This document shows, in pieces, positions 18,545 through 27,573 of a DNA stretch of 64,000 nt. The position numbers and the translations under genes were made by a program. Below the pieces are notes generated by a model. That model had not been told where the DNA came from. It saw only the letters and a program-made list of their open reading frames with translations, and made no database searches. The stretch lies in NCBI GenBank assembly GCA_023437365.1, contig JAEZGK010000003.1, positions 1 through 64,000 of the forward strand, in the 5' to 3' direction. This DNA comes from Bacillota bacterium (GTDB taxonomy: Bacteria; Bacillota; Clostridia; Lachnospirales; Lachnospiraceae). Each line of letters opens with the position of its first letter. The first letter of the stretch is position 1.

Positions 18545-19576
18545 ATGAGAAAACTTATTGCTTTAATTATGGTAGCTATTATTACAATGACCGTATTTAC
18601 AGGCTGTGCAACCAAGAAAAATGAAAATTCCTTCGACGGAAAACAGGTTAGAATTGTAATTGGTTCTACCTCCACCTCCGGCGATACCTACATGATTTCA
18701 GATCTTTGTAATCGTTACTTATCAAGTGCTTTGAATATGAACAGCAAGATCGATGCTGTTGGTGCAGGTCCGGCATATGACGCAATCGCAACAGCAAAGC
18801 CCAATGGCGATACCATTATGATGATGCATGATGGTGCTTATCTTGGAGTGCTCTTCGGCTCCTTTGAAGAGAAGTATGCTTTAGAGAATTATGAAATTGG
18901 ACCTCTTTATGGTATCAATGCCGGTGCTGCCTTTGCTGCGAAAGCAGATGCTCCTTACAATGATATGAAAGAATTAGCGGAATACTTAAAGGCAAATCCG
19001 GATTATAAGGTACGTGTTGCAATTGAATCCGGTAGCGTTTCTCATTTGGGCTTCGTTGTATATTATGAATGGGTTAAGGATACCTATGGTGATGCTGTTG
19101 CAAAACAGATTATTGCAGTAGTAGGTGGTAGTACTGCTGAAAAATGTCAGATGCTATGGGATGGCAATGTTGACGTAATCTTCGCGGACTATTCCTCCTT
19201 ATTCACCTATACAGAGGAAGGTGTAGAAGCTAAGATTAAGATGAAATATACCGCATTGTTGGATAATATTGAAGGTGTTACTGTTCCTTCCTTTGCTGAT
19301 TTAGGAATTACCTATAAGGGAGAGGAATTCAGATTTGCAAAAGACTTTGCTGTCTACTTCCCGAAGGGAACACCTCAGGCTTTAATTGATGAAATGGATA
19401 AGGCAGTTAAGGAAGTATGTGAGAATCAAGAATATGTTGCTGCAATGAATAAATTGACCTATACCGTGAGCTATAAGTCAGCAGCGGAAACCAAGGAATA
19501 CATTTATGCAAAGAGAGAATTAGCAAAAGATATTATTGATAATGCACCTTCTCTGGATGATTTGACAGCTCAGTAG
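18545..19576 (+). CDS. TctC-type substrate-binding lipoprotein
   Basis: The protein is 343 residues from ATG 18545 (GGAGAG 8 bases upstream; the frame opens at 18527). A signal peptide with lipobox FTGC anchors it outside the membrane. The rest matches Bug/TctC receptors: IVIGSTSTSGDT near the start for carboxylate binding and GGSTAEKCQMLWDGNVDVIF centrally. Its operon context suggests it captures glucarate/galactarate for TctAB. A stable hairpin follows before the TctB gene, which may keep receptor mRNA more abundant than the membrane components. Confidence 0.88.
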   Translation: MRKLIALIMVAIITMTVFTGCATKKNENSFDGKQVRIVIGSTSTSGDTYMISDLCNRYLSSALNMNSKIDAVGAGPAYDAIATAKPNGDTIMMMHDGAYLGVLFGSFEEKYALENYEIGPLYGINAGAAFAAKADAPYNDMKELAEYLKANPDYKVRVAIESGSVSHLGFVVYYEWVKDTYGDAVAKQIIAVVGGSTAEKCQMLWDGNVDVIFADYSSLFTYTEEGVEAKIKMKYTALLDNIEGVTVPSFADLGITYKGEEFRFAKDFAVYFPKGTPQALIDEMDKAVKEVCENQEYVAAMNKLTYTVSYKSAAETKEYIYAKRELAKDIIDNAPSLDDLTAQ

Positions 19577-19664
19577 TAGGGCCAAGTATATGTTTATATC
19601 AATGCTTTTACCTGTGTTATCAGAAAGTTCCGGTATGGTAAAAGTGCTTGAGTAATAAAAATCG

Positions 19665-19694
19665 GGGTGGGATGTAGACTCCTATATCCCACCC
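19665..19694 (+). promoter_or_regulatory. Intercistronic hairpin between TctC and TctB genes
   Basis: GGGTGGGAT pairs with ATCCCACCC across a 12-base loop. No T-run follows; an A-run and then AGGAGG do. It looks like a processing or 3'-stabilising stem rather than a terminator. Confidence 0.6.
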
Positions 19695-19712
19695 TAAAAA
19701 AGGAGGATTATG

Positions 19713-20120
19713 ATGGCGGACTTATTTCGAATAAAAGTTGTTTATTCAACATCACATCTTTTGTTTCCCAAAATAATTATTACCATACTGATAATTTTAG
19801 CTGTAATTATGTTAATTCAGCGAATTGTGGATACGAAGAAGAATAATAAACCATTTTTTAATAAGGAATTTAAGTTCTTTGATAAAGATTGCGATAAAGT
19901 GAAATTGGCAGGAAGTGCTATCTTACTAATTGCCTATTGCTTTGCCATGAATTTCATTGGTTTTATTGCAGGTAGTATTATATTCATTTCTCTATTCCAT
20001 ATTCTATATGCAGAAAAGAGAACACTAAAAAGAATTCTAACATCAATTGGCATATCCACAGTAGAAACTCTTTTGGTTTGGTACGTATTTGCTCAATTGT
20101 TATATGTTACATTACCGTAA
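19713..20120 (+). CDS. TctB-type small permease subunit
   Basis: This 135-residue protein has four hydrophobic helices, the size and layout of TctB, the small membrane subunit of tripartite tricarboxylate transporters. Sequence conservation in TctB is poor, so the call rests on position between TctC and TctA. AGGAGG lies 6 bases before the second ATG (19713), preferred to the first at 19710. Confidence 0.82.
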   Translation: MADLFRIKVVYSTSHLLFPKIIITILIILAVIMLIQRIVDTKKNNKPFFNKEFKFFDKDCDKVKLAGSAILLIAYCFAMNFIGFIAGSIIFISLFHILYAEKRTLKRILTSIGISTVETLLVWYVFAQLLYVTLP

Positions 20121-20140
20121 GGAAAGGGTAGGTGAGTTAT

Positions 20141-21640
20141 ATGATTTTTGGTGTGCTTCAGTTTATCGTAGCCGTATTAGGTTGCTTCATCGGAATTGTA
20201 TTTGGTGCACTTCCGGGTATGACTGCTACCATGGCGGTTGCCGTATTTCTTCCAATGACTTATGTATGGGATCTGGGTACCTCTATGTATTTCCTACTGG
20301 GCTTATATGTAGGCGGTATCAGTGGTGGTCTGGTTCCTGCGATATTAATTAATATTCCGGGTACGCCTTCTTCCATTACAGCGGGCTATGAAGGTCATCC
20401 TATGGCAAAACGCGGCGAGGGTGTTAAGGCTCTTAGAACAGCAATTACAGCATCCCTAATCGGTGGGCTGTTCAGCTTAGTTGTTTTATCATTTTTTACA
20501 CCGATCTTATCAAAAATAGCAATCAGCTTTGGTGCTGCAGAAAAATTCTTAATCATGATTTTTGCGTTAACCATGATTGCAGCTTTATCGAAGGGTAACA
20601 TCGTTAAGGGTGTATTTACAGGTATACTTGGTATTTTTGTATCCCTCATCGGAGTATATAGCTATAATCAGAAATTAAGATTTGTTCCTTCGTTTTTATC
20701 AGCTGATTTAAGAGACGGATTTCAATTGCTTCCTCTATTGATTGGTTTGTTCGCTTTTGCGCAGATACTTCAGGAATCCGAAGAGGGTATGAAGGCATGT
20801 ATTGTGGATGAAAGTATATTGAATGGAAAGCAAGCAAAGAAATATAAATTTACTCAAGTATTCAAGGGTCAGATTAAGAACATAATACGTTCCTGTTCCA
20901 TTGGTACCTTCATCGGCATTCTTCCCGGTATTGGTGGTAGTGCAGCTTCTCTGTTATCTTATTCTCAGGCGAAGACCTGGTCCAAGCATCCGGAGTTATT
21001 CGGTACAGGTATCGAGGAAGGACAGATTGCAAGTGAAACAGCCGATAACGCGGTTACCGGTGGTGCATTAGTTCCTCTGCTTTCTCTGGGTATTCCGGGA
21101 GATGCAACAACAGCGGTTCTACTAGGTGCCTTTACTTTACAGGGAATAGCGGTTGGTCCGTTATTTATTGATCGTAATCCTGGATTATGGTACTCCATCA
21201 TTCTTGCATTATTCTTATGTAATATTATAACCTACGCTTTAATGTTCTTCCCTGTTAAGCAGCTTGCGAAGATCATTAAGATCCCGAAGAGCTACTTATA
21301 TCCGGCGATTTGCTTACTATGCGTAGTTGGTGCCTTCTCCACCAGAAATGGTGTTTTATTTGATGTTATTACTTTAGTACTATTTGGCTTCATAGCCTAC
21401 ATCTTTAATAAAATTGGCTTACCGGTTACTACTTTCCTGATTGGCTTTGTATTGGGCGGAGATATCGAGACGTATTTTATGGATTCTTTACAGGGTTCCA
21501 GCGGTTATTTAAGCTGCTTCTTTGCTAAGCCGGCTGATTGGGTACTCTGGTTATTAATCATAGTTTCTGTTGCTTATGCTCTTTGGGATGATCACCGAGA
21601 GAAGAAGACAAAGGTAGAAAATGTATTAAAGAGAGACTAG
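20141..21640 (+). CDS. TctA-type large permease subunit
   Basis: This 499-residue protein has about twelve helices and the two TctA signatures: GALPGMTATMAVAVFLPMTY near the N-terminus with GIPGDATTAVLLGA in the second half, and GGISGGLVPAILINIPGTPS. It forms the channel of the proton- or sodium-coupled transporter with TctB, fed by the TctC receptor. ATG 20141 is preceded by AGGTGAG; a GTG at 20132 is the alternative. It is the last gene of the catabolic operon, followed by a hairpin. Confidence 0.92.
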   Translation: MIFGVLQFIVAVLGCFIGIVFGALPGMTATMAVAVFLPMTYVWDLGTSMYFLLGLYVGGISGGLVPAILINIPGTPSSITAGYEGHPMAKRGEGVKALRTAITASLIGGLFSLVVLSFFTPILSKIAISFGAAEKFLIMIFALTMIAALSKGNIVKGVFTGILGIFVSLIGVYSYNQKLRFVPSFLSADLRDGFQLLPLLIGLFAFAQILQESEEGMKACIVDESILNGKQAKKYKFTQVFKGQIKNIIRSCSIGTFIGILPGIGGSAASLLSYSQAKTWSKHPELFGTGIEEGQIASETADNAVTGGALVPLLSLGIPGDATTAVLLGAFTLQGIAVGPLFIDRNPGLWYSIILALFLCNIITYALMFFPVKQLAKIIKIPKSYLYPAICLLCVVGAFSTRNGVLFDVITLVLFGFIAYIFNKIGLPVTTFLIGFVLGGDIETYFMDSLQGSSGYLSCFFAKPADWVLWLLIIVSVAYALWDDHREKKTKVENVLKRD

Positions 21641-21668
21641 CGAGGAAATTAATAGAAACAGTATAGAC

Positions 21669-21731
21669 AAGGACATATCTTTTCATATCATTTGTATATC
21701 TTATCATGATAGGAAGAATATGTCCTTTTAT
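21669..21731 (+). terminator. Terminator of the aldarate operon
   Basis: AAGGACATAT pairs with ATATGTCCTT, with an additional inner stem, and is followed by TTTATATTTTATT. Confidence 0.7.
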
Positions 21732-21893
21732 ATTTTATTCTAAGCCGGAAGATAGGCATTTGCTGTGGTCGGATTTTCTTAGGTAATATCCTTAGAGAGA
21801 ATAAATAATACGGAATACAGACATAGTATTTACAGCAATCCTGTATTTCTAATACTATTGCCATGGAAGTAGAAGGATAAAGGAGAGTGGATC

Positions 21894-23807
21894 ATGTCAG
21901 AAATTACATTGTTTGTGCCTAGAGAAGAGATGCTCCATCAGGCACATGATATACTTCATACAGAGAATTATAATATTAAGGACATGAAGGTAATCGCATC
22001 GGCGGATGCGGTCAGTGAGGCAAGGAGTGCATTGGCTAGGGGTACAAGCATCATTATAGCCAGAGGATATCAGGCATCCCTTATTAAATATTATACCAAT
22101 ATTCCTGTCGTGGAGATTAAAATAACCGGGCAAGAAATGGGACTATTGATTACCAAGGCCAAGAAGATTATTAAGAAAAGCCGGCCGGTGATCGGTGTTG
22201 TCGGGTTTAAAAATTTGTTTTGCGATATGACGCATTTCAATCAGATCTATAATATTGAGCTTCGTACCTATCTGGTATCCAACCCCGATGAATTAAGTGT
22301 TGCGATTAATGAGGCTATTAATGACAACCTAGATATCATCATAGGTGGGGATAATGCAATAACAGCAGCATCCAGAGTGGGCATTCCTTCCTTGTTTCTT
22401 TCCTCTACAGAGGAATCCATACGAGAAGCCTTTAAGATGGCTGAAAATATGAAGTATGCTGCAGAAATAGAGCAAAGAAGCATGGCTCAGATTGAAACCC
22501 TGCTTGATTATTCCTTCAACGGAATTGTGAAAATGAATCAAAGTGGTGAAATTCTTGTAATCAATAAAATTATGGAGGAAATTCTGGGAAAAGCCTCCGC
22601 AGAGGTGGAAGGAAAGCCTCTAATCGAAGTTTTTAAGGATATAGATAAAGAAAAGCTGGAAGAAACACTGAAGGAAGGAAATGGGATATACTCTACCTTT
22701 ATTCGTGTGAATGAAAACGCACTTGTGATTATTATTGCACCTATTAAGGTTGAGCAACGGATTGACGGAGCAATTTTAACCTGCCATAAAGTAAAAAAGA
22801 TGAAGGAGTTAGAGGCGGATATCCTACGTGAACGTTATTTGTACGGATATATTGCTCAGGGTACCTTGGAAGAAATCCCGCATAAATCAAAATGTATGCA
22901 GAAAAATATAGCCTTAGCAAAGGTATATGCTCAATCCAACAGTCCGGTATTAATCTATGGAGAAATAGGTACCGAGAAAGAACTCTTTGCACAAGGAATT
23001 CATAACAACAGTTTAAGGAAAAATGGCCCATTTATCTCAACCAATTGCATAGGGATGAGTGATGAGATGCAGACAGAAATCCTTTTTGGTGGCACCAACG
23101 AAACAGAAACAGAGAAACAAAAGGGAGCCCTGATCACTGCAAATCACGGAACGATTTTAATCAGTGAAATTGATAAATTGAGCCTAAGCACGCAATATCG
23201 ACTTTATAAAATGATTCGGTATAAATCGCTGATCAGAAATGATGTTGTAAGGACCATGAGCATTGATGTTAAAATTATTGCAACAACCTCGAAGAATCTC
23301 AGTGTATTAGTAAAACAGGGATTATTCCGGGAGGATTTATATTATTTATTATGTGGTCTGACGATTGATGTAGAAGCGCTTCGTAACCGCCCGGAGGACT
23401 TAGATTACTTAATTGATAACTATGTGAAGATATACTGCGATTTGTACTCCAGGTATCATGTAATGACAGCAGGAGCAAAGCAACGAATGATGGAGTATCC
23501 GTGGTACGGTAATTTAATTCAACTCGAAAGCTTCTGTGACCGAATGATACTGGGGGCCAGTCATCGATCCATAGATGAGTCATATATTACGGTTCTTCTG
23601 GAGGAATTATATCCCATAGCTCAACAGCTGAGAAGTGGGAAAGAAAAGCTAATCATTTATAAAGATCCGGAAGCAGTTAAGATATCAGAGATATTAGAGA
23701 AATATGACGGGAACCGAACGCTGGCAGCAGAAGAACTTGGAATCAGTAAGACCACTCTATGGAGACATATGAAGAAGTTTGGTATTTCAGGCAAATATAA
23801 TGTATAG
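21894..23807 (+). CDS. PrpR-like regulator with degenerate sigma-54-activator core
   Basis: The 637-residue protein has a PrpR-type N-terminal sensor domain (about 1-185), a PAS domain (about 200-310), an AAA-like region (about 330-560) and a Fis-type HTH (about 595-632, ILEKYDGNRTLAAEELG). The AAA core is eroded: Walker A reads GEIGTEKE (Glu361 instead of Gly), the Walker B Asp is Ser424 (TILISEID), and no GAFTGA loop is present. It therefore should not hydrolyse ATP or contact sigma-54, and probably acts as a conventional DNA-binding regulator of the aldarate operon just upstream. AAAGGAGAG precedes the ATG. Confidence 0.85.
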   Translation: MSEITLFVPREEMLHQAHDILHTENYNIKDMKVIASADAVSEARSALARGTSIIIARGYQASLIKYYTNIPVVEIKITGQEMGLLITKAKKIIKKSRPVIGVVGFKNLFCDMTHFNQIYNIELRTYLVSNPDELSVAINEAINDNLDIIIGGDNAITAASRVGIPSLFLSSTEESIREAFKMAENMKYAAEIEQRSMAQIETLLDYSFNGIVKMNQSGEILVINKIMEEILGKASAEVEGKPLIEVFKDIDKEKLEETLKEGNGIYSTFIRVNENALVIIIAPIKVEQRIDGAILTCHKVKKMKELEADILRERYLYGYIAQGTLEEIPHKSKCMQKNIALAKVYAQSNSPVLIYGEIGTEKELFAQGIHNNSLRKNGPFISTNCIGMSDEMQTEILFGGTNETETEKQKGALITANHGTILISEIDKLSLSTQYRLYKMIRYKSLIRNDVVRTMSIDVKIIATTSKNLSVLVKQGLFREDLYYLLCGLTIDVEALRNRPEDLDYLIDNYVKIYCDLYSRYHVMTAGAKQRMMEYPWYGNLIQLESFCDRMILGASHRSIDESYITVLLEELYPIAQQLRSGKEKLIIYKDPEAVKISEILEKYDGNRTLAAEELGISKTTLWRHMKKFGISGKYNV

Positions 23808-23854
23808 GAATCGAATTATCGATCGATAGAGCTATCATAAAATGAGACGAGAAT

Positions 23855-23940
23855 GTCCACTAAATTTAGTTTAATCATGACAAATTGAAGCACGGGAGGA
23901 TGCTGAACAAGCGGTTGCCTTGATTAAACTAAAGGTGGAC
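23855..23940. terminator. Long inverted repeat between convergent genes, possible bidirectional terminator
   Basis: GTCCAC-n4-TTTAGTTTAATCA is mirrored by TGATTAAACTAAAGGTGGAC with a 43-base loop. It lies between the convergent regulator and LarA-like genes. No clear T-run follows on either side, so termination is uncertain. Confidence 0.4.
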
Positions 23941-23967
23941 GGTTGCGATATTCTGCCGTTCCGATTA

Positions 23968-25284
23968 TCAAGCACGAAGCTTACAGCTTGTTATCAGATT
24001 ATCGGCTTGATCAAAAATAAGCGGAGCTGGCTCGTCAATTGCCTCAAGACCCGGATAAAGTCCTGCTTTTACAGATTCATAATAAGACTCTGAAAGCATT
24101 ATTTCATCAATGTGAAGACTGTTAGGGATTCGTATCACCCGGACGTTTTGCTTATCTATATCATTACAGGTACGTATACACAGTTGAATAGCTTCCTTAT
24201 CATCATAGACAACACAGGGAATTCGGGCAGAAGCAAGGACTGTGCTGGTTATGCAGTTTGGATAGACCATCTCGATATCCATCTCGTCAAAGATTCTCTT
24301 CGTTATTGCACTGGCTAGTCCAACACCTAGCGCATTGCCGTGAGAAGCCTCACTAAGATTAAGAAAACAGGTACGCTGAACCTTGACACCACCGCTGGCA
24401 TACGGAGTGGAGAAGGTGCCTGTGATATTAGGGTCTACTCCCGTACCGCTGTAATTTTTACCGATTTCATCAACGATGAGGACATCCCCCTCACCAACAA
24501 GGATTTTAGGCATATGATTAAAAGCAAGCTTTAATAGCTCCGGCTCGCGGGTGAGTATATTTTCCGGCAGGATTGCTTCTATTCGCATGGTTTCATCGTA
24601 GGCATTTTCCATGCACGGAATAGCGAATAGGATTGGTGCCTTTTCTAAAACGACCTTAGCCATAGTAGGAATATTCTTGGCAATTTTGTCCATTCCATCA
24701 GAGTGTACCTGTTCAGCACCCTTTTGCTTTCCTAAACCAACGGTCATCATCTTACAAGGGCCACTTTCGATGGGTCCACGGAAGGCATTATGGGGCTTTA
24801 GACGGCAGGAGACAATGATACCATCAGATTCATAAGCGTTCTTATCCATATAAACAGGACGTCCAAGCTCTGACATACCGAGCTCTACTACCTCCATGGA
24901 GGATTTGATTGGGCATCCCATCGTCTCAGGAGTGATATGATAGCCTGCAAGCAGCTCAACCTGCCCTATGGCACTAGCACCACCATGACTTCCCATTGCA
25001 GGAACAATAAATGGATTTGCACCCTTTGCTTTGACAAAGTCAACAATAGATTTTGTAATAATGTCCACATTGCGAATACCACGGCTTCCGGCGGTAATTG
25101 CTATATTCATACCACTTTTGATCTTGGAGGAAAATTGTGGCTGGGAGAGTTCCATCTCAACCACAGCCGGGATTTCCTCCGGTGATATGGATTGATTGGG
25201 GAAGGTTTGTCTCGCATGAAACATACGGGGGATTTCAACATCTGCCAAAAGAGCAGATACAGTACCATTTTTAATTACCTTCAT
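23968..25284 (-). CDS. LarA-like (DUF2088 lactate racemase domain) protein
   Basis: This 438-residue protein is of the nickel-pincer lactate racemase superfamily but of the divergent subgroup that carries RLKPHNAFRGPIESGPCKMM and GLGKQKGAEQVHSDG (residues about 170-210) in place of the canonical LarA motif. TAGSRGIRN near residue 67 and PAMGSHGGASA near 97 are also family blocks. LarA homologues isomerise 2-hydroxy acids including malate and sugar acids, so an aldarate or aldonate epimerase is a reasonable guess here. No larB, larC or larE cofactor genes are in the window. It is transcribed divergently from a LysR gene. Confidence 0.82.
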   Translation of the reverse strand: MKVIKNGTVSALLADVEIPRMFHARQTFPNQSISPEEIPAVVEMELSQPQFSSKIKSGMNIAITAGSRGIRNVDIITKSIVDFVKAKGANPFIVPAMGSHGGASAIGQVELLAGYHITPETMGCPIKSSMEVVELGMSELGRPVYMDKNAYESDGIIVSCRLKPHNAFRGPIESGPCKMMTVGLGKQKGAEQVHSDGMDKIAKNIPTMAKVVLEKAPILFAIPCMENAYDETMRIEAILPENILTREPELLKLAFNHMPKILVGEGDVLIVDEIGKNYSGTGVDPNITGTFSTPYASGGVKVQRTCFLNLSEASHGNALGVGLASAITKRIFDEMDIEMVYPNCITSTVLASARIPCVVYDDKEAIQLCIRTCNDIDKQNVRVIRIPNSLHIDEIMLSESYYESVKAGLYPGLEAIDEPAPLIFDQADNLITSCKLRA

Positions 25285-25486
25285 TTACCTATCTCCTTAT
25301 GATGTTAATACATATTGAGGTTTTGATAATATCCTAGGTATTTATTGCTTCGGTATGCTTTAGCTACCTTTATCATTATGAAGAATATTGCTTTATTATT
25401 TGTATTGTAAATGATTAGTATGCACCAGTCAAATTTGATAATCTTAGCTATGACTTAGTTATTCTTATTCACGGAAAGGATATAAC

Positions 25487-26395
25487 ATGGATGTAAGACA
25501 GATGGAATATATCATAAAAATTGCAGAAGAAAGCTGTATTAACCAGGCTGCTAAAAAGCTTTTTATTACTCAATCCGCACTGAACCAACAGCTCTTAAAA
25601 TTAGAAAAAGAGCTTGGAGTAAAGCTGTTTCAACGCTCACAAAGGTATATGTTACTCACAGAAGCCGGTGAAATATACGTAAAGAATGCAAAAGAGATTA
25701 TAAAAATAAAAGAGGAAACCTACAGCAGAATTCATGATTTAGCAGATGAAATCAAGGGTAAACTTTCGATTGGCCTGCTACCGGAGAGAGGAGCAGCAAT
25801 TTTCTCCTCCATATATCCTAAGTTTTATAGCAAATATCCGGATTTAAAGATCATTCCTACAGAGCAGAATGTAAAAGAACAGCTGAAATGTATCGAAAAG
25901 GGAGAGTTAGATATCGGGCTGGTTACGGTCAGGGAGCAGCATAAGGAAGGGACTCAGTTTATTCACATCTGTAAGGAGGAGTTCGTGCTTGTAGTTCCCA
26001 GAAACCATCCGCTTGCACACCTTGGGGCAGCTTATCAAAGCTCTTATCCGACCATTACTCTGGATTATTTTAAAAATGATTCCTTTTTGTTGGTTTATCA
26101 TAATTCTACTATGAGGGATGTTGTGGATGAGTTTTTTGCCCGGGAAGGCTTTACACCAAAGATATTAATTGAATCCCTGCGCTGCGAAACCTTATTTACG
26201 ATTGCAGAACAGGGATTAGGTTGTACTATTTTACCTTCAAGCTATATCAAGGCTTCTGATCAGGTAGTATATTTTTCTCTTCCTGTTCCGAATGAGTGGG
26301 AAATCGCTGTTGCCTATAGGAAGGGCAGCTATCTGACGATACCGGAAAAAGAACTAATTCAATTAATAAAAGATTATTTTCTAAATCACGATTGA
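25487..26395 (+). CDS. LysR family regulator, divergent from the LarA-like gene
   Basis: The 302-residue protein has an N-terminal winged HTH (INQAAKKLFITQSALNQQLLKLE, residues about 16-38 read in two blocks) and a LysR effector domain. It is divergent from the LarA-like gene with about 200 bases between, the classic arrangement for a LysR protein controlling its neighbour. The ligand is probably a hydroxy or sugar acid. Confidence 0.9.
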   Translation: MDVRQMEYIIKIAEESCINQAAKKLFITQSALNQQLLKLEKELGVKLFQRSQRYMLLTEAGEIYVKNAKEIIKIKEETYSRIHDLADEIKGKLSIGLLPERGAAIFSSIYPKFYSKYPDLKIIPTEQNVKEQLKCIEKGELDIGLVTVREQHKEGTQFIHICKEEFVLVVPRNHPLAHLGAAYQSSYPTITLDYFKNDSFLLVYHNSTMRDVVDEFFAREGFTPKILIESLRCETLFTIAEQGLGCTILPSSYIKASDQVVYFSLPVPNEWEIAVAYRKGSYLTIPEKELIQLIKDYFLNHD

Positions 26396-26472
26396 GTCTG
26401 GAGTCTTCTATCTCATTAGCTTAGAGATATGAGAAAAATCAGTCTACTGTAATGAGTTAATATAAGGGAGCT

Positions 26473-27396
26473 TTAGGTGATAATATACGAAGTGTGGGTA
26501 TGGTAATATTCCTTAGCCAGTGCAATCAAGGTCTGTACTGCGGGGGTAATTACCATATCCTTTTTATATGCAGCAACCAGCTTCCAATAGGGATGACAGT
26601 CTAATCGGTAATAAGAGATATTTCTGCTGATATCCTTAAAGCCCTCAGGAATCATTGCTATACCGTTACCCTCTTCAATAATATTTATCGTGGTTTTAAT
26701 ATTATGAACCTCATTACATATAGCAGGAGTAATCTGATACCTCCGGAATACAGAATCCTCAATCTCCCTTCGAATGGTATCCTTGGTAGCCAGAATAAAT
26801 TTTACATCCTTGATCTGGTTCAGAGAGATACAAGGCAGCTCGCCCTCTCTATCCGGATAAGAAAGGGAAAAAGGAATGGATTTTGGAACAGCTAATATAA
26901 ATTCCTCTTTCTTGATTTCAACATAGGACAAAGCTTGAGAATCCGGTTGGTATATTGCAATAAAGGCTAGCTGAAAGGTATGATTCATCAGACCTTCATA
27001 AATATACTTGTATCTTCCGTCAGAAAAATCTACCCGTGTATTCGGATAAATGGACAGAAACTTTGGATAGATATCGGAAATCATATTTCCGGCTATATTT
27101 AGAAAGAATCCGATCGAAATGTGGCCCGAATCTTTTGTGGTTAGGGCTGCTATTTGCTGGTAAAGTGCATCCTTTTGATCCAGCATTTGCTGTGCGGTGG
27201 CAAGGTATAAGCTCCCCGCCTGTGTTGGGAGCAATTCTTTCTTAGTTCGCTCAAATAAAGGAGTACCAAGCTCCTTTTCCAGTCTCGTAAGATATACGCT
27301 AAGGGTGGGTTGGGATATATAAAGCTTTTTTGCCGCCTTGGATATGCTCTTTTCATTACCTATTTCAACAATATACTGTAAGTATTTAAGATCCAT
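26473..27396 (-). CDS. LysR family regulator, divergent from the flavoenzyme operon
   Basis: This 307-residue protein has the HTH SISKAAKKLYISQPTLSVYL in residues 15-34 and a C-terminal effector-binding domain. It is a paralogue of the LysR protein encoded just before it, and the two genes are convergent. It is divergent from the flavoprotein operon, and the gap between them carries a 17-bp T-N11-A-type dyad, so it likely controls that operon and itself. Confidence 0.9.
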   Translation of the reverse strand: MDLKYLQYIVEIGNEKSISKAAKKLYISQPTLSVYLTRLEKELGTPLFERTKKELLPTQAGSLYLATAQQMLDQKDALYQQIAALTTKDSGHISIGFFLNIAGNMISDIYPKFLSIYPNTRVDFSDGRYKYIYEGLMNHTFQLAFIAIYQPDSQALSYVEIKKEEFILAVPKSIPFSLSYPDREGELPCISLNQIKDVKFILATKDTIRREIEDSVFRRYQITPAICNEVHNIKTTINIIEEGNGIAMIPEGFKDISRNISYYRLDCHPYWKLVAAYKKDMVITPAVQTLIALAKEYYHTHTSYIIT

Positions 27397-27447
27397 AATT
27401 ACTCCATTCTTTTCATTTACGCGTAAGTCAATGTAGGCTTTTCTGGT

Positions 27448-27464
27448 TATAGTTTTTCCCTATA
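27448..27464. promoter_or_regulatory. Candidate LysR operator
   Basis: TATAG, 7 bases and CTATA form a perfect dyad of the T-N11-A type, lying between divergent LysR and flavoprotein genes. Confidence 0.5.
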
Positions 27465-27483
27465 GTGCAATAGTTATAATGAA

Positions 27484-27513
27484 TTGGAGAAAAACACTTA
27501 CTTTTAGTATAAT
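27484..27513 (+). promoter_or_regulatory. Candidate promoter of the flavoenzyme operon
   Basis: TTGGAG and TATAAT are separated by 18 bases, 20 bases downstream of the LysR dyad. Confidence 0.45.
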
Positions 27514-27573
27514 ATTTATAAAATAAATAATCAAGATTTGAATAGCACCTTAAAAGAAAGGAAGATATATTTT

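Noticed and set aside
23881..24080. Plus-strand reading with protein-like segments (EDAEQAVALIKL, VDGCDILPFRL) as a possible gene remnant
   Set aside because: A stop precedes it and no good start exists; two thirds of it is antisense to the LarA-like gene, where open frames are common.
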